Of a stretch of 14,720 nt of DNA, positions 1-7,921 are shown in pieces. Numbering within the stretch: the stretch's first letter is position 1; each line of letters starts with the position of its first letter. Position numbers and translations under genes: made by a program. The stretch is taken from assembly GCA_002707085.1 (NCBI GenBank), contig PALY01000139.1, positions 8,194 through 22,913 on the forward strand, given 5' to 3'. The notes under the pieces were generated by a model. The model ran no database searches, was not told the DNA's origin, and was given only the letters and a program-made list of their open reading frames with translations. This stretch comes from Deltaproteobacteria bacterium. Lineage in GTDB: Bacteria > Myxococcota_A > UBA796.

Positions 1-5
1 GGCCC

Positions 6-539
6 CTATTCTGACGGTGGGAACTTTCGTAGTTTGCGCTGCAAGCTCTGGCGATGGATGCCCAGCCATTCCGCGGCACGGGTAATATTGCCATCACACT
101 GGCGGAGTACATACTCTAAATATTCACGCTCATGACGCGCAATGCTCTCTCTTCCTTCGGGGGCTGCCACGTCTTCTGGATCGAGATCATCCGACCACAG
201 CGCTCGCTCCAGACGTTCCATACGCACAGGCTTGGTCAAATAGTTGGCCGCCCCTAAACGGATGGCATGCACAGCAGATGCCACAGATCCGTATCCCGTA
301 AGGATCACAATTCGGACATCTGGACGAAGTGTTTTGAACCGTGGGATCAGCTCATGGCCATCCTCACCAAGCAAGCGCAAGTCCAAAACAACGAACATCA
401 ACTCATTGGACTCAACAATCGTCAATGCCTCGGAAGCTGTGGCAGCCTGAAACACACGGTAACCACGCTCTTCAAACTCCAAACCCAAGGTCTCTCTGAA
501 GCTTTGAACGTCATCCACCAACAATACACTGGGCTTCAT
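6..539 (-). CDS. regA: RegA/PrrA/ActR-type response regulator
   Basis: Two-component response regulator of about 177 residues, the usual RegA size. The receiver domain (about 3-115) has the acidic pair D9/D10, phosphoacceptor D53 (VVLDLRL), T81 (VILTGYGS) and K103 (TKP). A short linker leads to a Fis-type helix-turn-helix at about 149-171 (DGNITRAAEWLGIHRQSLQR), typical of RegA, PrrA and ActR. The reading frame extends upstream to a TTG at 566, overlapping the kinase gene. I prefer the ATG at 537-539, which starts four bases after the kinase stop and follows a GGTGG-rich stretch; RegA homologs also begin close to the MKPSVLLVDD sequence. It is co-transcribed with the kinase gene. In Rhodobacter, RegA controls respiration and other redox-linked genes; control of the adjacent cox operon is inferred. 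The start is less certain than the identity. Confidence 0.9.
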   Translation of the reverse strand: MKPSVLLVDDVQSFRETLGLEFEERGYRVFQAATASEALTIVESNELMFVVLDLRLLGEDGHELIPRFKTLRPDVRIVILTGYGSVASAVHAIRLGAANYLTKPVRMERLERALWSDDLDPEDVAAPEGRESIARHEREYLEYVLRQCDGNITRAAEWLGIHRQSLQRKLRKFPPSE

Positions 540-543
540 TTGT

Positions 544-1887
544 TCAGACACCACCACCCCACTCAATCGACTCCTTTAAGACTCGAATTCTTACCAACGT
601 GCCACCCCCAATCCGATCTTCGATATCCAAATCGCCCCCCAAAGCAAGACACAGGTTTTTGGCATTGTACAACCCAAGACCTGTACCGCTCGTCTTGGTG
701 GTGACAAATGGTTGACCCACATTGTGTCGAATGGACTCTGGAACACCCGTGCCGCGATCCTGAACTTCAATACCCAAGAAATCCCCAATCTCTGTAAGGT
801 TCACTTCAATGCTCTGTTCTGAACCAATCACAGCGTGAGCATGCCTCGCATTGTCCAGCAAATCAATCACGGTCTGAGTCAGCACCAGTCTGGGAATCTC
901 GCTCCGACCGGTTTTTGATAATTCTGAATGAAAGTCCGCTACCCGATCCGATCCCGACCATTCGGAACAGATCCGCTCTACAAACGGAACCAGAACGGTA
1001 GATTCAAAACGCAACTCACTGGCTTCAATCGTACTTCCAATCATGGCACGAAGGGCAGACTCACATTCAGCCAAACTCTCCCTGGCAATCGCCAGGTCCG
1101 GATCGTCTACATCACTTCGTTGTTTTAGCCGATCAAGTCTTAAACCAATGGTATTCAGAGGGGTGGCCAGCTCATGGCAGAAACCCGCCGCAAGAACTCC
1201 GGTCGCACGCAGCCGATCCAGCCTGTCACGGCCGAGACGCAACTGCTCAACCAAGACACGGTGTTGTCTCAAAATGTTCGCAAACCACGTTGTTAAAACC
1301 CAAATTGTTGCCGCGACAATGGTAAGCGCGCTCCCTTGAACCAGCGGCTGAACACTGGGAGTTCCAACAGCCGCAGGCAGTACAGGAAAGATCGTTGTGA
1401 CAGCGATCAAACTGAACAACATGCTTGCTGCCATCAAACTCCAAACTCCCCTGAACAGCATGGCACCAAGACTGGCATGCAACAGAACGATGGGTGCCAT
1501 CGGGTTGTACACACCACCCGACAAAACAAGCAAAACAGCAAGGACGGATAAATCAACGGCCAAATGCAGCAACACCACAATGGAGTTTTCCTGTTGACCT
1601 GCAGTACGGCTCCGAGCGAGTACATTGAACAACGTAAGGCCCGCGACACAACTCAGATACCAAAGCAAATGGGTCCTGTTCAGCCAGCCTGTTCGAACCG
1701 CAGGAATGGCCACAGCCAGTTGCCCGATGATCGCTACCCAACGCAGCCGAACAAGCCATTCAGTCCGAAGCGTACCGCTCAATCCATCGAGCGTCTCAAC
1801 CCAAGATGCATCCTGAACAGGCTGTTCCGGATTGACAGCCGAAACACGCGTCAGATGTGGAGGGTTTGGATTCAGCCTATCGTTCAC
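544..1887 (-). CDS. regB: RegB/PrrB-type redox sensor histidine kinase
   Basis: Membrane sensor kinase, 447 residues. The N-terminal half has about six hydrophobic segments (roughly 48-66, 74-90, 102-121, 131-145, 150-170, 184-204). The loop after the third reads GGVYNPM (124-130), close to the GGxxNPF ubiquinone-binding heptapeptide of RegB. The kinase core has the H-box FCHELATPLNT with H238, an N-box (DLLDNARHAH, N346), G1 (DRGTG, 377-381) and G2 (GTGLGLYNAK, 401-410). C275, in ESLAECESALRAMIG, falls where RegB has its redox-active cysteine (C265, 40 residues after H225, in R. capsulatus; here 37 residues after H238). The start is GTG at 1885-1887 with AGGGAG (1898-1893) five bases upstream. 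It diverges from the cox/SCO operon and precedes the regulator gene. By family, it signals quinone redox state to RegA. Confidence 0.9.
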   Translation of the reverse strand: MNDRLNPNPPHLTRVSAVNPEQPVQDASWVETLDGLSGTLRTEWLVRLRWVAIIGQLAVAIPAVRTGWLNRTHLLWYLSCVAGLTLFNVLARSRTAGQQENSIVVLLHLAVDLSVLAVLLVLSGGVYNPMAPIVLLHASLGAMLFRGVWSLMAASMLFSLIAVTTIFPVLPAAVGTPSVQPLVQGSALTIVAATIWVLTTWFANILRQHRVLVEQLRLGRDRLDRLRATGVLAAGFCHELATPLNTIGLRLDRLKQRSDVDDPDLAIARESLAECESALRAMIGSTIEASELRFESTVLVPFVERICSEWSGSDRVADFHSELSKTGRSEIPRLVLTQTVIDLLDNARHAHAVIGSEQSIEVNLTEIGDFLGIEVQDRGTGVPESIRHNVGQPFVTTKTSGTGLGLYNAKNLCLALGGDLDIEDRIGGGTLVRIRVLKESIEWGGGV

Positions 1888-1911
1888 CTCATCTCCCTAT
1901 CGTGCTGCCAC

Positions 1912-1917
1912 ATTATC
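1912..1917 (-). promoter_or_regulatory. Candidate -10 box of the regB-regA unit
   Basis: GATAAT read on the minus strand (1917 to 1912) lies 24 bases upstream of the kinase GTG, a reasonable -10 position for a short leader. No good -35 hexamer is found 17-18 bases further upstream, as would suit an activator-dependent promoter. The nearby inverted repeats would then overlap the -35 region. This is a match by eye only. Confidence 0.3.
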
Positions 1918-1921
1918 GCCT

Positions 1922-1983
1922 GTCTACACCGTGATGACGCAGCAAATTGTTGCGCAACATATGGCTGCATTGTGGGTGTAGAC
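1922..1983. promoter_or_regulatory. Nested inverted repeats in the divergent regB/cox intergenic region
   Basis: Three symmetric elements sit nearly on one centre between the two divergent units. The inner one is a perfect 12-base palindrome, TGTTGCGCAACA (1948-1959). It is flanked by GCAGC (1939-1943) and GCTGC (1964-1968), co-centred at 1953.5, giving 12 of 15 pairs over 1939-1968. Outer perfect 9-base arms, GTCTACACC (1922-1930) and GGTGTAGAC (1975-1983), are centred one base away. This arrangement suggests operator sites shared by both promoters. A RegA-type regulator is the obvious candidate by position, but I cannot assign the binding protein from sequence alone. The outer arm at 1975-1983 is followed directly by an AAGGAGG sequence (1985-1991). 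Confidence 0.6.
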
Positions 1984-2020
1984 GAAGGAGGCGATGTTGC
2001 AGCCATCCTGGAGGCACATC

Positions 2021-2215
2021 ATGCGCTCAGAGCCCGAGTCCTACCTTCATCACGTCATGTCAGAAGTCGACGAACCGGACACCTTTTCTTTTTCAAGTTT
2101 CATCCTGGTCATATCTTTGTTCGTAGCAGCCAGCCTATACGGCCTCGGCTGGTGGTTTGATGCAAACCTACTGGACCTCCACATTCCGGCATCGTCCGAA
2201 GTGGAGACAAACTAG
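2021..2215 (+). CDS. Small single-pass membrane protein, first gene of the caa3 operon
   Basis: 64-residue protein that I do not recognise. An acidic N-terminus (about 1-20) is followed by one hydrophobic helix at about 22-45 (SSFILVISLFVAASLYGLGW), with a short C-terminal tail. The start at ATG 2021 is supported by GGAGG at 2010-2014, six bases upstream. An upstream in-frame ATG at 1994 has an AAGGAGG only two bases away, which is too close. The stop at 2213-2215 is two bases before the SCO start, so the two are probably co-translated. Its place at the head of an oxidase operon suggests an assembly factor or a small accessory subunit. That role is inferred from context only; no motif or metal ligand is evident. 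Confidence 0.65.
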   Translation: MRSEPESYLHHVMSEVDEPDTFSFSSFILVISLFVAASLYGLGWWFDANLLDLHIPASSEVETN

Positions 2216-2217
2216 CC

Positions 2218-3015
2218 ATGAACCGTTTTCTTTGGATAGCGCTGACGACGATGGGGATTTCTCTCTCGGCTTTGGCTGTGCAACCCGCGCCTGACGTCCT
2301 GACTCAGGTTTCTGCGTCGAACTCGCAGGGAACTGCGCTGCCCATCGACCTTCCGATACGGAATCCACAAGGTGATTTCCAATCACTGCGTGCATTGGGA
2401 CTCTCAAATCGCCCCTGGGTCCTCACGTTCAACTACATGTCCTGTCCAATGCTGTGCAGCCTTCAGCAAAATGGACTGGCCGCCGCCCTTCACGAAACAG
2501 GGTTGATCGCAGGAAAGGATTTTTCCTCTGTAAGTGTGAGCATCGATCCCAACGAATCATTCGAACTCACCTTAGCAGCGAGCGAAAAGCTCACCGAAGC
2601 AGCCGGAGGAACCTGGTCGGTCCTTACAGCCCCACCGGAAACGATCGATGCTCTCACAATGAGCGCAGGGTTTGAATACTCCTATGACGAGGAATCGGGA
2701 CAGTTTGGACACGCCGCAGTCGCCTACGTCTTGACCTCAGATGGCACCGTCTCCCAAATCATCAGTGGAGTACGGCCTTCGCCTCAGACTCTCCGCTTGG
2801 CCATCACTGAAGCCGGTCGTGGAGAGGTTGGAAGCGCACTCGACCAGATTGTCCTCACTTGCCTCCAATACGATTCATCATCCAACACCTACGCTCCCGT
2901 GGCCACCGGACTCATGCGGGCTGGCGGCGTCGGCATCGTGGGTTCTTTGAGCATCTTTCTTGGATTTTTATGGCGACGTGAAAGACAAAAAAAGACCGGA
3001 GGTAGCGATGTTTGA
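2218..3015 (+). CDS. SCO1/SenC family copper chaperone for cytochrome oxidase
   Basis: 265-residue SCO/SenC protein, needed in characterised systems to deliver copper to the CuA site of oxidase subunit II. It has an N-terminal signal sequence (about 1-21, ending ALA), a thioredoxin-like domain with the copper-binding CPMLC motif (C76, C80) and the third ligand H165 in GQFGHAAVAY. A single C-terminal membrane helix lies at about 234-252, followed by a basic tail. It is exported with its active site outside the cytoplasm, anchored at the C-terminus. Start ATG 2218 has a modest GGAG (2203-2206). Its last 8 bases overlap the first codons of the subunit II gene, implying coupled translation. In Rhodobacter, senC lies between regB and regA; here the SCO gene is divergent from the regBA pair. 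Confidence 0.93.
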   Translation: MNRFLWIALTTMGISLSALAVQPAPDVLTQVSASNSQGTALPIDLPIRNPQGDFQSLRALGLSNRPWVLTFNYMSCPMLCSLQQNGLAAALHETGLIAGKDFSSVSVSIDPNESFELTLAASEKLTEAAGGTWSVLTAPPETIDALTMSAGFEYSYDEESGQFGHAAVAYVLTSDGTVSQIISGVRPSPQTLRLAITEAGRGEVGSALDQIVLTCLQYDSSSNTYAPVATGLMRAGGVGIVGSLSIFLGFLWRRERQKKTGGSDV

Positions 3016-4009
3016 TGCTCGTTTTTGGCTCCCTGAATCCATCAACTCTATGGCGGAAGGCACCGACCAGTTCTTCATGGTCCTGATATGGGTCAGCGTC
3101 ATTTCCTTATTGGTTGTTCTCGGTCCAATGATTTGGATGATGTTCCGATACCGTGCCAGTCAGGACATCGACCGAAGTGCCCCGCCTTCACATCATTTGG
3201 GTCTGGAGATCGTCTGGACTGTGATTCCAACAGCAATTCTCATTGGTGTCTTCTTTTGGGGGGCCACCGGGTACACCAAGATGGTCGTTCCCCCCACCGA
3301 TGCGATGGAAATCAGGGCCACTGGGCAAAAGTGGTTCTGGACCTTCGATTACCCCGAGGAAGGCATCCGAGTTCGCGCCTCTTTAGAAGCGGATGAAGAG
3401 CGAGTAAAAAATGGCATTCCTCCGGGCCTGGTGGTCCCAGTCGACACACCCATCAAAATCGTGGGTTCATCGGCCGATGTCATTCACAGTTTTTATGTAC
3501 CAGCGTTCCGTGTCAAAAAGGACGTCCTTCCGAACCGGTACACCGTCGCAACATTTCAAGCGACAAAGGAAGGAACATATGACCTGTTCTGTGCAGAATA
3601 TTGCGGAACCAAGCATTCTAAAATGATCACCAAAGTGTCGGTGGTCAGCCAAGAAGCCTTCGCCGAATTTATCTCCAAACAAAGCGAAGAGTCCGACAAA
3701 CCCATCGATGGTGCCACAGTCTTCAACACCAGTGGCTGTGCAGGCTGCCATGCAGTCGTGGCCAGTTCTGGCGGAATCGGCCCCACGCTCCACGGTCTAT
3801 GGGGCAAAACAGAGACCCTGGTGGATGAAACTACAGTGGTCGCTGATGAGAACTACATCCGGGAATCCATCGTAAACCCAATGGAAAAGATCGTCCGTGG
3901 CTACTCACCGATGATGCCCAATTACAGCGGCCAACTGTCCGAAGACGAGTTGAACGCCCTCGTGTTGTACATCCGTGATTTGTCACCGGAAAAGGAAGGT
4001 GCTGAATGA
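3008..4009 (+). CDS. ctaC: Cytochrome c oxidase subunit II with fused cytochrome c (caa3 type)
   Basis: 333-residue subunit II. It has two membrane helices (about 22-46 and 66-89), the aromatic [12 protein letters not shown] region (about 106-117) and a periplasmic cupredoxin domain. The CuA ligands are all present: H160 ([11 protein letters not shown]), C195, E197, C199, H203 and M206 ([12 protein letters not shown]). The C-terminal part (about 235-330) is a fused class I cytochrome c with haem site CAGCH (C244, C247, H248) and a probable axial methionine in YSPMMP (M302/M303). The fusion defines a caa3 oxidase, which takes electrons through its own tethered cytochrome c. Start ATG 3008 has GGAGG (2998-3002) five bases upstream; the frame extends further upstream but lacks such a site. 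The 3' end overlaps subunit I by ATGA. Confidence 0.96.
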   Translation: MFDARFWLPESINSMAEGTDQFFMVLIWVSVISLLVVLGPMIWMMFRYRASQDIDRSAPPSHHLGLEIVWTVIPTAILIGVFFWGATGYTKMVVPPTDAMEIRATGQKWFWTFDYPEEGIRVRASLEADEERVKNGIPPGLVVPVDTPIKIVGSSADVIHSFYVPAFRVKKDVLPNRYTVATFQATKEGTYDLFCAEYCGTKHSKMITKVSVVSQEAFAEFISKQSEESDKPIDGATVFNTSGCAGCHAVVASSGGIGPTLHGLWGKTETLVDETTVVADENYIRESIVNPMEKIVRGYSPMMPNYSGQLSEDELNALVLYIRDLSPEKEGAE

Positions 4010-5652
4010 GTGATAATTCCCATACCGATGCACACAATGAGCCGGACTACCTGCGTGCAAGTACCGGTATCAAGAGCTGGCTCTTCTCCGTAGATCACAA
4101 GCGAATCGGGGTGATGTATTTGATAGCCACCACGCTGTTCATGATGTTGGGCGGCCTCATGGCACTCGGTATCCGCTTGGAACTATTCACGGCATCCGGT
4201 GATTTGATCGACGCTGACACCTACAACCGTCTGTTCACGCTTCACGGTTCAGTGATGGTGTTTTTGGTCATCATTCCCGCCGCTCCCGCAGTGATTGGAA
4301 ACTTCGTTTTACCCCTCATGTTGGGCGCGAAAGATGTGGCATTCCCACGCCTCAATCTGGCGAGTTTCCACATCTATATGATCGGCGCAATCTTTCTCAT
4401 AGCGTCCATGATTTTAGGGTCCTTTGATACTGGATGGACGTTCTACACACCCTACAGTTCCACCACAAACGGTCCCGTCGCCTGGGCGCTCACAGGGGTC
4501 TTCATATTGGGCTTTTCGTCCATCCTGACCGGCCTCAATTTCATTGTCACCATCCACAAAATGCGGGCTCCTGGCATGACATGGTTTCGGATGCCACTCT
4601 TGCTCTGGTCTCTGTATGCAACCAGCGCCGTACAGCTGCTTGCCACACCCGTGCTGGCCATCACCGTACTCTTGCTGTTCTTGGAAAGGTTGGTGGGGAT
4701 TGGGATATTTGACCCTTCTCTTGGCGGGGACCCAATTCTATTTCAGCACTTCTTCTGGTTCTATTCGCACCCCGCCGTGTACATCATGATTTTGCCAGCA
4801 TTTGGAATCATCAGTGAGCTGGTCAGCGTTCATTCGCAAAGAAAAATATTTGGCTACAAAGGCATCGCCCTATCCAGCATCTCCATCGCAATCGTGGGTT
4901 CACTGGTCTGGGGTCACCATATGTTCACCAGTGGACAGTCCATATACGCCAACCTTGTCTTTAGTTTCCTCACATTCTTTGTTGCCATCCCAACGGCCAT
5001 CAAGGTCTTCAGTTGGGTCGCAACCTTGTACCGAGGAAACATTCAAATCACCCCACCAATGATGTACGTGTTCACGTTTATGGCACTCTTTATGATTGGT
5101 GGACTTACTGGTGTCACCCTGGGTGCATTGTCCTTAGACGTACACCTGCACGACACATATTTTGTGGTTGCACACTTCCACTACGTCATGATGGGGGGTG
5201 GAATTCTGGCCTACATTGCAGGCTTACACCACTGGTGGCCAAAAATCTTCGGCAGAATGTATCCGCAAAAACTGGCTCGAATCACATCGATAACCGTGTT
5301 CCTATCATTCAATCTGACGTTCTTTCCCATGTTCATCGTGGGAAGCCGAGGAATGCCCCGACGGTACTACGAATATGTCGAATCGTTCACCTGGCTCAAT
5401 CAACTCGCTACAGTGGGCGCCTTCTTCTTGGGAACCTCCCTGTTCGTCACCTTGGGCTACCTGATCTGGGGCGCCATTCGAGGCCCAGCCGCCGACAACA
5501 ACCCCTGGGGCGCATTGTCCCTGGAGTGGCATACATCATCGCCACCCATCGAACACAACTTCCACGGCCAGCCCACAGTGGATGCCGGCCCCTATGACTA
5601 CCCAGAAGAGTCTTCTGGGACAGATTCTTCTTCTCAGTGGGTGCCAGCATGA
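4006..5652 (+). CDS. ctaD: Cytochrome c oxidase subunit I, A2-type (caa3)
   Basis: 548-residue catalytic subunit with about 12 membrane helices, reducing O2 to water and pumping protons. Haem a ligands are H80 and H392, the haem a3 ligand is H390 (VVAHFHYV), the CuB ligands are H255, H304 and H305, and the crosslinking tyrosine is Y259. H382/D383 match the Mg site. N99 and D110 match the D-channel entry, and K333 in [10 protein letters not shown] the K-channel lysine. The helix VI motif is YSHPAV (253-258). The glutamate of A1 oxidases (GHPEV) is absent and the Tyr-Ser pair is present, the diagnostic A2 pattern known from the Rhodothermus and Thermus caa3 enzymes. Start ATG 4006 overlaps the previous stop (ATGA), with GGAAGG (3994-3999) six bases upstream. 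Confidence 0.97.
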   Translation: MSDNSHTDAHNEPDYLRASTGIKSWLFSVDHKRIGVMYLIATTLFMMLGGLMALGIRLELFTASGDLIDADTYNRLFTLHGSVMVFLVIIPAAPAVIGNFVLPLMLGAKDVAFPRLNLASFHIYMIGAIFLIASMILGSFDTGWTFYTPYSSTTNGPVAWALTGVFILGFSSILTGLNFIVTIHKMRAPGMTWFRMPLLLWSLYATSAVQLLATPVLAITVLLLFLERLVGIGIFDPSLGGDPILFQHFFWFYSHPAVYIMILPAFGIISELVSVHSQRKIFGYKGIALSSISIAIVGSLVWGHHMFTSGQSIYANLVFSFLTFFVAIPTAIKVFSWVATLYRGNIQITPPMMYVFTFMALFMIGGLTGVTLGALSLDVHLHDTYFVVAHFHYVMMGGGILAYIAGLHHWWPKIFGRMYPQKLARITSITVFLSFNLTFFPMFIVGSRGMPRRYYEYVESFTWLNQLATVGAFFLGTSLFVTLGYLIWGAIRGPAADNNPWGALSLEWHTSSPPIEHNFHGQPTVDAGPYDYPEESSGTDSSSQWVPA

Positions 5653-6296
5653 GCGAAGACAGTGTCGAACGCCCAGCATGGGTCGAACCATTCTTTCACT
5701 CTGCTGATCAACAACGGTCAGCAGCCAGCCTCGGGATGTGGCTATTTCTGGGCCAAGAAATCCTGTTCTTTTCGGGCCTATTTATGGCCTACATCGCCTA
5801 TCGATGGATGTACCCAGACACCTGGCTTGCGGGAGCAGACCTGCTGAACAAGCAACTGGGGGCGCTCAACACAGTCGTCTTGTTGACCAGTTCACTCACC
5901 ATGGCCCTGGCCGTTCGAGCCACAGAGTTGGGGGAAATATCCAAAGTCATCCGACATCTATGGGCAACCATAGGTCTGGGTGTCGTGTTTCTTGTCATCA
6001 AAAGTGTTGAGTACAGTCACAAGATTCACGAAGGGATGCTGCCTGGGTTCCACTTTTCATCCGATGGGCTGGAAAACAACGGGGGCTTGTTTTTTGGTAT
6101 CTACTTTGCGCTGACTGGCTTGCACGCCCTGCACGTGATCATTGGTCTTGGTCTTATGGGTTGGCTGATCGCTCGATGCAAGAAAGGACTTGTCAACGAG
6201 GAACGATACGTATTGGCCGAAAACATAGGTTTGTATTGGCACCTTGTAGATCTTGTATGGATCTTTTTATTCCCGATGCTGTACCTAGTTCGGTAG
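5649..6296 (+). CDS. ctaE: Cytochrome c oxidase subunit III
   Basis: 215-residue subunit III with about five membrane helices (roughly 28-51, 72-91, 103-121, 145-170, 193-213). This is the short form lacking the first two helices of the mitochondrial protein. Family signatures include [10 protein letters not shown] (157-166) and [13 protein letters not shown] (196-208), plus the glutamate of VEYSHK (E121). I start it at ATG 5649, which overlaps the subunit I stop as ATGA. An in-frame GTG at 5637 would add four residues but has no better ribosome-binding site. Subunit III stabilises subunit I and supports proton uptake. Confidence 0.95.
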   Translation: MSEDSVERPAWVEPFFHSADQQRSAASLGMWLFLGQEILFFSGLFMAYIAYRWMYPDTWLAGADLLNKQLGALNTVVLLTSSLTMALAVRATELGEISKVIRHLWATIGLGVVFLVIKSVEYSHKIHEGMLPGFHFSSDGLENNGGLFFGIYFALTGLHALHVIIGLGLMGWLIARCKKGLVNEERYVLAENIGLYWHLVDLVWIFLFPMLYLVR

Positions 6297-6304
6297 AGGA
6301 AACA

Positions 6305-6832
6305 ATGGAAATTCTCCTCAATATTTTAGTTCTCTTTGGCCTTCTCTCAGTGGGACTGTGCTTCATCGTACTTCTGCCTACCGTGGGACAGGTCATCATG
6401 GCGGTCTTTGCCACGGTGTTCACGGAAAAGGCCGTCTCCAACTTTCGAGGCGTGGAAAGTGGAACGGTTCAACGGAAAGCCAGCGTACCGGTAGATACGC
6501 CCAAGCCTGAAGGGCATGTCGTGACACCAGTCTGGGTCTATGTCGTCACCTATCTGGTCTTACTGGTCCTCACTGGAGTGACCGTCGGGGTCAGTGAACT
6601 CGGCATGGTACAACGCAAAGCCATCATCGCTGCAGTCATTGTTGCAAGCATGAAAGCAGGGTTGGTGATCGCCTGGTTTATGCATGTAAAGGATGGGCCA
6701 CGCATGCACCGTCTAATCTTGGTCACCAGCACATTTTTTGTTCTGATTTTTGTGACCTTAACCATGGCAGATCTTTCTACACGAACCTGGGGCTTGGAAG
6801 AGCAAAACCTACCCACAATTGCGCCCTCATAA
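6305..6832 (+). CDS. caa3 oxidase subunit IV (COX4_pro/CyoD-like)
   Basis: 175-residue membrane protein. An N-terminal hydrophobic stretch (about 4-38) is followed by a polar linker (41-70) and three membrane helices (about 75-97, 104-126, 136-157). The last three match the prokaryotic subunit IV family, including the MKAGLVIAWFMHVK signature (116-129) and the TGVTVGVS segment. The extra N-terminal helix makes it longer than the usual ~100-residue subunit IV, an N-terminal extension or fusion. Start ATG 6305 follows GAGGA (6296-6300), four bases away, just after the subunit III stop; the frame is open upstream inside subunit III but those starts are not credible. It is the last gene of the oxidase set, and no strong terminator hairpin follows. 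Confidence 0.85.
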   Translation: MEILLNILVLFGLLSVGLCFIVLLPTVGQVIMAVFATVFTEKAVSNFRGVESGTVQRKASVPVDTPKPEGHVVTPVWVYVVTYLVLLVLTGVTVGVSELGMVQRKAIIAAVIVASMKAGLVIAWFMHVKDGPRMHRLILVTSTFFVLIFVTLTMADLSTRTWGLEEQNLPTIAPS

Positions 6833-6853
6833 CGTTGGCAGCGATCCTCCAAA

Positions 6854-6883
6854 TTGACGAAGTATGCTACATGAGTTTCAAAT
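6854..6883 (+). promoter_or_regulatory. Possible sigma70-like promoter before the SDR gene
   Basis: TTGACG (6854-6859) and TCAAAT (6878-6883) with an 18-base spacer give 5/6 and 4/6 consensus matches, 33 bases before the SDR start. The 84-base gap after the oxidase genes is the only place for such a promoter. Read-through from the cox operon is equally possible, since no terminator is evident. Confidence 0.3.
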
Positions 6884-6916
6884 GAAGTCAGCCACCTCCA
6901 GCCACAGTTTATACCC

Positions 6917-7921
6917 ATGAGTTTCACACGTTTGCTGGCCAGTGTAGGAGACCTCGTTCTCGACCCCTCCATCGTCTTTTCCTTTGATCGGACGGGATTC
7001 AATCGTCATAAACAAAGTTTCATCCATTCAGATCTGGATGTGGACATGACCGGTCGAGTGTGCGCCGTTACTGGCGCAAATTCTGGATTAGGAAAAGCCA
7101 CCGCCAAAGCATTTGCGCAGCGTGGAGCTGAAGTGTGGATGCTGTGCAGAAACCAAGAACGAGCAGAAAAAGCACGGGACGAACTGGTCGATGAAACAGG
7201 GAATGCCCAAATCCATGTGGCCATCGTTGACGTAGGAGACTTGGACTCAGTTCGCTCCTTCATTGAAAGTTGGCGGGTCACCGCCGTCGATGTTTTGGTC
7301 CACAACGCAGGTGTTCTGCCCAACCAAAGAACAGACAGCCCTCAAGGGATCGAAACAACGCTATCCATCAACCTTGTAGGACCGCTCGCGCTCACAGCGG
7401 GTTTGAACAAACGACTTCAAGCCGGAAAAAAACCACGGATCATATGGGTTTCCTCTGGTGGTATGTACAGCCAAAAACTTCGACTGGACCATTTGGAAAC
7501 CCCGCCCGGAAAATTTGATGGTGTCAAAGCATATGCCCGTACTAAACGGGCCATGGTGGTGGCTTCTGCACGCCTTGCCAACGAACTGAAGCACACTGGT
7601 ATTGCCGTCCATTGCATGCATCCTGGATGGGCAAACACCAAAGGAGTGCGGGATTCGATTCCTGGCTTTTGGAAGGTGACCCGCATGATTCTTCGAAGTC
7701 CAGAAGAAGGGGCAGACACCATTGTTTGGCTCGGGGTCAACGACCAAGCACACGACCAAAGCGGACTCTTTTGGTTTGATCGACAACCTCGTTCCACCCA
7801 CCTTCTACCCGGCACTCAGGCTACGCAAGCAGCCCGCGATGAAGTATGGCTTCGCATTCACGAACTGGCCGGTATCAGTCCACTTGAGTGGACCAAACAC
7901 AACCAGCAGGAGTCGACATGA
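6917..7921 (+). CDS. Short-chain dehydrogenase/reductase, DHRS12-like
   Basis: 334-residue Rossmann-fold oxidoreductase. An N-terminal extension (1-45) carries SFDRTGFNRH, typical of DHRS12-like proteins. The core has the NAD(P)-binding TGANSGLG (52-59), NAG (130-132), active-site S179/S180 (WVSSGG), catalytic Y206 and K210 (YARTK) and PGW (236-238). All catalytic residues are present, so it should be active, but its substrate is unknown. Start ATG 6917 lacks a good ribosome-binding site. The 3' end overlaps the next gene as ATGA, and that gene's AGGAG lies inside this coding sequence, so the two products are made together. The partner is a redox selenoprotein candidate, which hints at a joint redox or lipid/aldehyde detoxification role (inference). 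Confidence 0.9.
   Translation: MSFTRLLASVGDLVLDPSIVFSFDRTGFNRHKQSFIHSDLDVDMTGRVCAVTGANSGLGKATAKAFAQRGAEVWMLCRNQERAEKARDELVDETGNAQIHVAIVDVGDLDSVRSFIESWRVTAVDVLVHNAGVLPNQRTDSPQGIETTLSINLVGPLALTAGLNKRLQAGKKPRIIWVSSGGMYSQKLRLDHLETPPGKFDGVKAYARTKRAMVVASARLANELKHTGIAVHCMHPGWANTKGVRDSIPGFWKVTRMILRSPEEGADTIVWLGVNDQAHDQSGLFWFDRQPRSTHLLPGTQATQAARDEVWLRIHELAGISPLEWTKHNQQEST

Noticed and set aside
540..566. Upstream TTG/GTG starts for the RegA-like regulator, overlapping the kinase gene.
   Set aside because: ATG 537-539 lies just after the kinase stop and matches where RegA homologs begin; the extra nine residues look like translated intercistronic sequence.
1994..2020. ATG 1994 as start of the small membrane protein.
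   Set aside because: Its AAGGAGG is only two bases away, while ATG 2021 has GGAGG at the ideal six bases.
6871..6926. Direct repeat CATGAGTTTCA just before and at the SDR start (6870 and 6916).
   Set aside because: The first copy has no open frame and no ribosome site; too short to support a duplication or mobile-element footprint.
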